Below, piece after piece: positions 1 to 4,248 of a DNA stretch of 20,788 nt. Source of the stretch: a virus; the IMG/VR virus record IMGVR_UViG_3300047557_002184, positions 1 through 20,788 of that record; one strand, written 5' to 3'. Both the position numbers and the translations under genes were made by a program. Every line of letters starts with the position of its first letter. Position 1 is the stretch's first letter. The notes under the pieces were generated by a model that was not told the origin of the DNA, ran no database searches, and worked only from the letters and a program-made list of their open reading frames with translations.

Positions 1-515
1 AAAGGCATGGCCTGCAGCAGGGTTCCATAGAGCATGGCCTGCGGGGCGTAGATCGTGAACCAATTGGTCTGATTTGAGGAATCCAAGGGCTGAATCCGCT
101 CGTAATAAAGCACCTCAAAGGTATAAGGCTGAGCCGGGGTGGGGGCGACCAGCCAATGGGTGTAGTCGTAGTCACAGTAAAACTTGGGCACATCCGTGTC
201 GGTGGGGTTTGGCCAATACTCCCGGAGGTACTCATACTTCCTCAAGAGGACAGGCCGCCTCTCCCCATCGACCACAATGTTCATAGAGACCGTTTTATGC
301 CACCTGGCGGGCTTATCGATGACCGGTTGGGTAGCCACCATGGTGCTCTGCTGAACCGTCAGGTTGCCCAAAAACTTGATTTCTGCGGCAATCACCTGCT
401 CGGCCAGCATGATGAAGGTCGGGATCTTCTCTAAGGTGGCCTGGTCGGTCCGCTCCAGGTAGGAGGAGATATCGGCCACTAAAGAATCATAGGTTTGGAC
501 AGCCGCTACCGTCAT
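1..515 (-). CDS. Head-tail adaptor / tail tubular protein A-like (T7 gp11-type), C-terminus cut by window edge
   Basis: The frame starts at ATG 515 and stays open to base 1, giving about 171 visible residues; the C-terminal end lies outside the window. It begins MTVAAVQTYDSLVADIS, then has a helical stretch (SSYLERTDQATLEKIPTFI, AEQVIAAEIK), a KPARWHKTVSMN strand segment and YEYLREYWPNP, then DYDYTHWLVAPTP and LYYERIQPLD. This order of elements is what I know from the phage adaptor family related to T7 gp11 and P22 gp4, which sits between portal and tail tube. The start codon overlaps the stop of the upstream gene by one base (TAATG), implying translational coupling. It lies far from the other adaptor-like gene (10239-11312) and after the lysis genes, so structural genes probably continue to the left. 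The family call comes from recognising the sequence pattern, not from a search. Confidence 0.72.
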   Translation of the reverse strand, partial: MTVAAVQTYDSLVADISSYLERTDQATLEKIPTFIMLAEQVIAAEIKFLGNLTVQQSTMVATQPVIDKPARWHKTVSMNIVVDGERRPVLLRKYEYLREYWPNPTDTDVPKFYCDYDYTHWLVAPTPAQPYTFEVLYYERIQPLDSSNQTNWFTIYAPQAMLYGTLLQAMP

Positions 516-922
516 TACCAGCTCCTGTATTTAGCGGTCTTCTCAGCGATCCGCTTAGGCTGAGAGACGAATTGTTTCCCTTGGGCCTTCCCCTCCCGCT
601 TAGCCCGGGTGGTGGCGGCGTATTCGGCCGAGGAAAGACTTTGGATGGCTTTCTTGGGCAGATACCGCTCCCCGGTGGCTTTAGGACCTTGGGTAGAGGG
701 CTTTCCGGACTTGGTTCCCCAATCCTGTTTAGACCATTGGGAGAGGCTGTTATCGGACCTTTTAGGGCCCTTGTAACCCCCTCCGGAGGCCTTGTACTTT
801 TGGGTGGCCAACTGGGCTTTTCTAGCCGACCACTGACCCGGCGAACCCCCCTTACCGGAGGCCTTCACTGAGGCGACAATCCGCTTCCATTTACCCGGGT
901 CAGATTTAACGGCTGAAGTCAT
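515..922 (-). CDS. Small basic DUF5872-like protein
   Basis: 135 residues, very rich in Lys, Arg, Ser and Gly, with no membrane segment. Two motif blocks are visible: an N-terminal block with GGSPGQWSARKAQL followed by YKASGGGYKG (about residues 25-52), and a C-terminal block with SLSQWSKQDWGTKSGKPS, then GERYLPKKAIQSLS and a basic end containing GKQFVSQPKRIAEKTAK. Both blocks match what I remember of DUF5872-type proteins, found in bacteria, phages and large DNA viruses; their function is unknown. The ATG at 922 overlaps the stop of the endolysin gene (ATGA), and its own stop overlaps the next start (TAATG), so it is translated as part of the lysis/adaptor run. Its high positive charge would suit nucleic-acid binding or packaging into the virion, but that is inference. 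Confidence 0.7.
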   Translation of the reverse strand: MTSAVKSDPGKWKRIVASVKASGKGGSPGQWSARKAQLATQKYKASGGGYKGPKRSDNSLSQWSKQDWGTKSGKPSTQGPKATGERYLPKKAIQSLSSAEYAATTRAKREGKAQGKQFVSQPKRIAEKTAKYRSW

Positions 923-1368
923 GAAAAGGCCCTAGTTCCCTGTTTGTCAATTATCAAGGTTGAGCCTCTAGGCTGCATCTGAGGTGTGTTTGGCACCGAA
1001 ATATGCGTCCAAGAGTCAAACTCCAAGATGATCTGATCGAAAGGCACTTTGGCGGCTATGCAGGCTTGCACCACCTCCCGTGGCCTCATCCCCGGAACTC
1101 TGAGGTCAGCCGCACAGCCAAGCCGGTGCTGAGAGGAGTCTTTAGACCCCACAGCGTCATTGACCGGCTTTGATCTAAAGGCACTGTTGATCATTACCGG
1201 TTTACCGCCTACCGCTTTTTTGACTTCTTGGAGGAGCGCGGCAAGCCTTTTGAGATTTTCGATTTCAACATCATTAGGCGTATTGTCAACGCCGAGCCGA
1301 ACTGCCGTATCCGAGCGAGTAAGTTCTTCATAGGTAAAGTTCTCCGAAAGTTTGTCAGTCGGGTTCAT
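919..1368 (-). CDS. Endolysin: peptidase M15-family L,D/D,D-carboxypeptidase-like
   Basis: 149 residues, the usual size of single-domain M15_3-type phage lysis enzymes, which cut peptide cross-links in peptidoglycan. The N-terminal part carries [19 protein letters not shown], typical of the family. [14 protein letters not shown] (61-74) leads to the zinc-binding motif [14 protein letters not shown], with His81 and Asp88. The late motif [15 protein letters not shown] supplies Glu116 as likely catalytic acid and His122 as third zinc ligand. No signal peptide or membrane segment is visible, so export through a holin is expected. ATG at 1368 overlaps the stop of the HNH gene (ATGA). Because that HNH gene looks inserted, the original neighbour was probably the 3TM holin-like gene at 1742-2143, a normal holin-endolysin pair. 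Confidence 0.88.
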   Translation of the reverse strand: MNPTDKLSENFTYEELTRSDTAVRLGVDNTPNDVEIENLKRLAALLQEVKKAVGGKPVMINSAFRSKPVNDAVGSKDSSQHRLGCAADLRVPGMRPREVVQACIAAKVPFDQIILEFDSWTHISVPNTPQMQPRGSTLIIDKQGTRAFS

Positions 1369-1745
1369 TTACGAATCCCTTTCCATCTGCCTTTTGCAAC
1401 CATGTCTTCTGAATTTTGTTTTGCAGTTCCTATCCATAAATGTCTTGGATTGAAGCATTTTCTGTTATCACACGAATGGCAAACAAACATTCCATTTGGT
1501 ATTTGACCGTTAAATAACTGATAAGAATAACGGTGCGCTGTAAATACTCCGGTTTTTATTGACCCAAATTGGCCATATCCAGTTTGTTTAAAAACCGCAC
1601 CATCCCACTCCCAACACTCATTTTCGTCCCATTCTTTGTTGATATGCGATTTAAACCGACAATTATTTGAGCACCATTTTTCCCGTGAGGTGCTTGGCGA
1701 AAACAACTTATGGCAGACAGAACAGTTTCTGTCTTTATAAATCAT
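1365..1745 (-). CDS. HNH endonuclease (HNH_3 type), probable homing endonuclease
   Basis: 126 residues from ATG 1745. A TTG five codons upstream is also in frame, but the ATG forms an ATGA overlap with the holin-like gene and is preferred. An N-terminal zinc finger is seen (Cys8, Cys11, Cys25, Cys29), followed by CWEWDGA (44-50), a common start of this HNH family. The nuclease core is [11 protein letters not shown], then [20 protein letters not shown], with His90, Asn99 and His102 in the expected places, ending in a helix with [13 protein letters not shown]. Such enzymes nick or cut a target allele lacking the insertion and spread by repair. The gene is visibly richer in A and T than its flanks and separates the holin-like gene from the endolysin, both signs of a mobile intruder. 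It sits in the sense orientation and has kept translational coupling on both sides. Confidence 0.88.
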   Translation of the reverse strand: MIYKDRNCSVCHKLFSPSTSREKWCSNNCRFKSHINKEWDENECWEWDGAVFKQTGYGQFGSIKTGVFTAHRYSYQLFNGQIPNGMFVCHSCDNRKCFNPRHLWIGTAKQNSEDMVAKGRWKGIRK

Positions 1746-2143
1746 TTCTTTTTGCTCCAAATTTCAGCGATTTTTTCCATACCACGAGAGCCAAAGTAAA
1801 AAGAAAAAATTAACATCCCCCATTGGCCAAGCAAAGTCACATAATTTTCATTGGCGTTATAACCATAGGCTGACATCATTGCAAATAAAAAATAAGCCGC
1901 AAATACACTAATTAGAGCCATGGGGCGAATGTTTTTCGATAACCAAGAATCAGACGACATATCTGCTTCAAGGCGCTTGGTAAGTTCTACCTGCTCAGCC
2001 ATATCAGCCTGGAGCTGGGCAAGCTCACCCTTCTGACTTGCCTCCATCAAAGCGAGCTGGGCCTGAGCCTTGGCTGCCGGATCAGGCAAAACCTTATCCA
2101 GCACCTTCATTCCAACATCTAGCAAAGCGGCTATAGGAAACAT
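1742..2143 (-). CDS. Holin-like membrane protein (3TM / gene-transfer-release holin type)
   Basis: 133 residues. The N-terminal third is amphipathic and helical ([20 protein letters not shown]), then charged and coiled-coil-like to about residue 62. Two hydrophobic segments follow, at about 74-93 and 105-119, with a basic tail ending KKK. The 'V L P D P x A K A Q A Q L' start followed by a long charged helix and [14 protein letters not shown] is the pattern of the three-TM holin family described for gene transfer agents (Pfam Holin_3TMs), where a third hydrophobic segment is weak. A holin would permeabilise the inner membrane and let the M15 peptidase reach the wall. ATG 2143 lies two bases after the stop of the 136-residue membrane protein. 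The family call is moderately sure; which of the local membrane proteins is the actual holin cannot be decided from sequence. Confidence 0.7.
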   Translation of the reverse strand: MFPIAALLDVGMKVLDKVLPDPAAKAQAQLALMEASQKGELAQLQADMAEQVELTKRLEADMSSDSWLSKNIRPMALISVFAAYFLFAMMSAYGYNANENYVTLLGQWGMLIFSFYFGSRGMEKIAEIWSKKK

Positions 2144-2145
2144 AA

Positions 2146-2556
2146 TTACCTCGCTGTTTGGACTTCGTTATCGCCTTTTCGGACAATGACTTTGTCGCCC
2201 TCAACATTGACCGACATAGGATCTCGATCAGCCATCCGGTCAAGGCGAGCAATCAGCTCTTTCATAATCTCAAACTCAGGCTTATCCTGTTTTGGAGTAG
2301 CCCCGGCGATCCCGTTCATCATTGAGATCAGAGCAGTCAGAGAGGCACCCAATAAGCCCATCACCGCAGCCATCTTGCTTTCTTCAAGTTGAAGGCTAGC
2401 GGCTACACCGATTATTACAATCAGGGTGATATAGAAAAGACCATAACGTCCGATTGACTTGCCGGCTACTTCTTTAGCCGTTTGAGTCGCCTCTAGACGA
2501 TTTAATTCGGCTTTGATATCGATTTTAGCTTTTTGGAGCTCTTTGTCCGTAAACAT
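2146..2556 (-). CDS. Two-TM membrane protein of the lysis module
   Basis: 136 residues with a charged N-terminal helix (about 1-35) and two hydrophobic segments at about 38-55 (YGLFYITLIVIIGVAASL) and 62-83 (MAAVMGLLGASLTALISMMN). A long soluble C-terminal tail follows, with FEIMKELIARLDRMADRD and a short beta-like end (MSVNVEGDKVIVRKG). I do not recognise the family. Both segments are holin-like in length, and the gene sits between a one-TM protein and the 3TM holin-like gene, so a role as holin, antiholin or membrane scaffold of lysis is likely but inferred. Start ATG 2556 is two bases downstream of the previous stop. Confidence 0.62.
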   Translation of the reverse strand: MFTDKELQKAKIDIKAELNRLEATQTAKEVAGKSIGRYGLFYITLIVIIGVAASLQLEESKMAAVMGLLGASLTALISMMNGIAGATPKQDKPEFEIMKELIARLDRMADRDPMSVNVEGDKVIVRKGDNEVQTAR

Positions 2557-2558
2557 AA

Positions 2559-2756
2559 TTAAATTCCAAAGATCTTCTTAATAAATTCAGCAGCCACACC
2601 GGGGCCAAAAAGGACCGCAGCGATCGTGGCGTACAAAAGATATTCAATCTTGGTCATGCGCTTATCGCCGTCATCTAGCTGCTTGGAGATATGGTCATAC
2701 CTTTGAGCGCAAACCGCTTCATGTACGGCCATTCTTGTTTCCACCGAATCCTCCAT
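2559..2756 (-). CDS. Small one-TM protein, XhlA-like topology
   Basis: 65 residues from ATG 2756, which overlaps the TGA of the preceding small gene by one base (TGATG); a TTG one codon earlier is less likely. The N-terminal half is soluble and charged (METRMAVHEAV-type helix with a single Cys16, then DDGDKRMTKIEYLL). One hydrophobic segment spans about 39-58 and the tail is basic (FIKKIFGI). A soluble helix followed by a single C-terminal TM is the layout of hemolysin XhlA-like phage proteins that cooperate with holins, but the sequence match is too weak to assert homology. Its place among four membrane-protein genes supports a lysis role. Confidence 0.58.
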   Translation of the reverse strand: MEDSVETRMAVHEAVCAQRYDHISKQLDDGDKRMTKIEYLLYATIAAVLFGPGVAAEFIKKIFGI

Positions 2757-2929
2757 CAATCGAACCCCCGAAGTGTTTTGGCAAGACGAGCCCGCTGACC
2801 CAGCTTTCCTGGGGCTTTAGCCGCCTTGGTTAAGGTCTTAGCTGGGATCTTCTTGCCCTCTTTGATACCGAGCTGCTCACGCAACGCGCCCGGCTTCTTG
2901 ATTGCTTTCTGAATCCACTTTTCTGCCAT
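2756..2929 (-). CDS. Small basic protein with a KWIQKAI-KPGALR motif
   Basis: 57 residues, found by reading the frame directly. It begins MAEKWIQKAIKKPGALREQL, continues with GIKEGKKIPAKTLTKAAKA and ends with ARLAKTLRGFD. A Shine-Dalgarno-like AAGGA lies six to seven bases before the ATG, right after the stop of the upstream gene, and its TGA overlaps the next ATG. I recognise this as a recurring short protein in aquatic phages, with the pattern W-I-x-x-A-I-x-x-P-G-A-L at the start and A-x-L-A-K-T-L near the end; no function is known to me. It is strongly basic (many Lys/Arg, few acids) and has no membrane segment. Presence of start, RBS, coupling and family pattern make it a real gene despite its size. 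Confidence 0.72.
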   Translation of the reverse strand: MAEKWIQKAIKKPGALREQLGIKEGKKIPAKTLTKAAKAPGKLGQRARLAKTLRGFD

Positions 2930-2938
2930 GATCTATCC

Positions 2939-3163
2939 TTATTGAACCGCTTCCTCAGCGGGTTTTGTCTCTAAAGATGCTTTTAGCATTCCGATAAAGG
3001 CGTCTTTTCCAACACGGAGCTGGTCAATATTAAATTGAGCGGCTCCAATCTTTCTGTCCAAATCAGCTATGTGATTAACCATCATCTGCTGCTCTTGGGT
3101 CATGTCTTCAAAATTATGTTCAACACCATCAATAACAATGGGGGTCTTTTCATTTTTTCCCAT
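2939..3163 (-). CDS. Conserved small phage protein (possibly DUF6447-like)
   Basis: 74 residues: a short beta-like start with TPIVIDGVEHNFEDMTQEQQ, then a long helix (MMVNHIADLDRKIGAAQFNIDQL, 27-49) and a second helical part RVGKDAFIGMLKASL. The V-x-G-x-E-H/Y-x-x-x-D-L/M-T start plus a helical hairpin with D-R-K-I and Q-F-N-x-D-Q-L resembles small proteins I associate with DUF6447, but this is from memory and unverified. AAGGA seven bases before ATG 3163 overlaps the stop region of the 58-residue membrane protein. It is predicted soluble, probably cytoplasmic, and its function is unknown. Confidence 0.6.
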   Translation of the reverse strand: MGKNEKTPIVIDGVEHNFEDMTQEQQMMVNHIADLDRKIGAAQFNIDQLRVGKDAFIGMLKASLETKPAEEAVQ

Positions 3164-3173
3164 TTTATTTTCC

Positions 3174-3350
3174 TTATTTTTGAGATAAAGGCTGTGTGGT
3201 TACGAACCTCAAGACTGCGACGATTACCGCAATCACACACCCGACCATAGCCTGCCAAATCGGGGTAAGAGGCAATTGAAAAATAAATCCTTGGAGAACA
3301 GATAAGACTGCAACGATGACCGCAAACCATAGGGTTTTAGATTTAAGCAT
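3174..3350 (-). CDS. 58-residue two-TM holin-like protein
   Basis: This frame is short and was read directly. ATG 3350 is preceded by a good Shine-Dalgarno (AAAGGAG, seven bases away) and overlaps the end of the glycosyltransferase gene by eight bases; TAA is at 3174-3176. It starts MLKSKTLWFAVIVAVLSVLQ, giving TM1 at about 7-24, has a loop with QLPLTPIWQ, and TM2 at about 33-50 (MVGCVIAVIVAVLRFV), ending in TTQPLSQK. The 'K-S-K-T-x-W-F' start and 'L-R-x-V-T-T-x-P-L-S-x-K' end is a pattern I know from short phage membrane proteins often labelled holins. Size and two closely spaced TMs also fit pinholin-like proteins. It opens the lysis module directly after the fiber/glycosyltransferase genes. 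Confidence 0.68.
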   Translation of the reverse strand: MLKSKTLWFAVIVAVLSVLQGFIFQLPLTPIWQAMVGCVIAVIVAVLRFVTTQPLSQK

Positions 3351-4248
3351 CTAAATCTCCTTTAAGTAGTTCAGATACTCTGTGCCATTCGTTCTTACGC
3401 AATGTGGTTACAGAGTCGTACCACACGTTATTTTTCCACCGCCAGCAGACATAATCATCTTCCGGCAAAAGAACAATACATTTCACGCCCAAAGCCCCGG
3501 CAAGATGAGCAGTCCCGGTATCCACGGTGACTACTGCTTTCATCGCCTTCATGTGGCTTGCCGTTACAGACCAATCTTCTTTCCAGCCATCAGGCAGGGC
3601 ATGGAACGGACCTTCTTCTTCCGGGTTTAGACTGTAGCAATCCATCCCGCACAAGTCAGTCATAACCTCGGCTGTCGTGCTTTTAATGCCGTGAAGGTAA
3701 CGCTTAGACGCACCCCAATTCACTCCCACCTTGGATTCAATATTTGAGGGTTCGGCATCAAAGTAACCTTCTGAGCCGACAATCTTCTGAGTCGTAATTG
3801 GGAATAACTGTCGAGCGTAGGCCGGAGCATGAAGCGCAATAAAGGGCAGACTCATCGACCCAATCCAATAATCACAGGTCTGCGAGTCGCCCTTGGTTTC
3901 ATCGTTGGTTATAGCGTTAATGCACTCCATCTGAGACAGAAGTTTATGTAGGCTCTTGGTCTGAAGCACCACGATTTCCCTTGCACCTAAGACTTTAAGC
4001 AAAGGGAGGAACCTATAAAACTGTATGCAGTCCCCATAGCCCATCTCCATCTGAACCAAGACCGATTTGCCAAATAAAGACTGGCCCTGCCAAACAGGAG
4101 TTTTGGTGTGCTTAACAAACGGCTCATCCAGCGTTGCAATAGCATCAGGATGCCAGCGATACTCAAACAGCCTAAAGCCATTTAAGTAGTCACCGGCATG
4201 AAGGTGTGCGTATGCCTGATGATAAAGTTCGACTGGGGAGTGGTTCAC
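3343..4248 (-). CDS. Glycosyltransferase-9-like (GT-B) protein with short TPR-like N-terminus
   Basis: 301 residues. GTG 4248 is the only sensible start: it overlaps the fiber stop (GTGA) and has GGAGG four bases upstream (4253-4257). Residues 7-32 form a single TPR-like helix pair ending in GFRLFEYRW, the usual lead-in of TPR-linked glycosyltransferases. A Rossmann-like half follows, with VWQGQSLFGKSVLVQMEMGYGDCIQF (52-77). The second half opens with KVGVNWGAS (173-181) and carries VDTGTAHLAGALG (242-254), the nucleotide-sugar side motif of heptosyltransferase-like GT9 proteins, then CWRWKNNVWYDSV. Known relatives transfer sugars in LPS or glycan synthesis; substrate here is unknown. It sits between the S74 fiber and the lysis genes, so likely roles are glycosylating a virion protein or altering host surface glycans. 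Both are inference. Confidence 0.75.
   Translation of the reverse strand: MNHSPVELYHQAYAHLHAGDYLNGFRLFEYRWHPDAIATLDEPFVKHTKTPVWQGQSLFGKSVLVQMEMGYGDCIQFYRFLPLLKVLGAREIVVLQTKSLHKLLSQMECINAITNDETKGDSQTCDYWIGSMSLPFIALHAPAYARQLFPITTQKIVGSEGYFDAEPSNIESKVGVNWGASKRYLHGIKSTTAEVMTDLCGMDCYSLNPEEEGPFHALPDGWKEDWSVTASHMKAMKAVVTVDTGTAHLAGALGVKCIVLLPEDDYVCWRWKNNVWYDSVTTLRKNEWHRVSELLKGDLDA

Noticed and set aside
3100-3330. 76-residue minus-strand frame across the two-TM gene and the 74-residue gene
   Set aside because: It overlaps two genes that have good ribosome sites and family patterns; its composition (many Cys, Arg, no clear domain) looks like a shadow frame.
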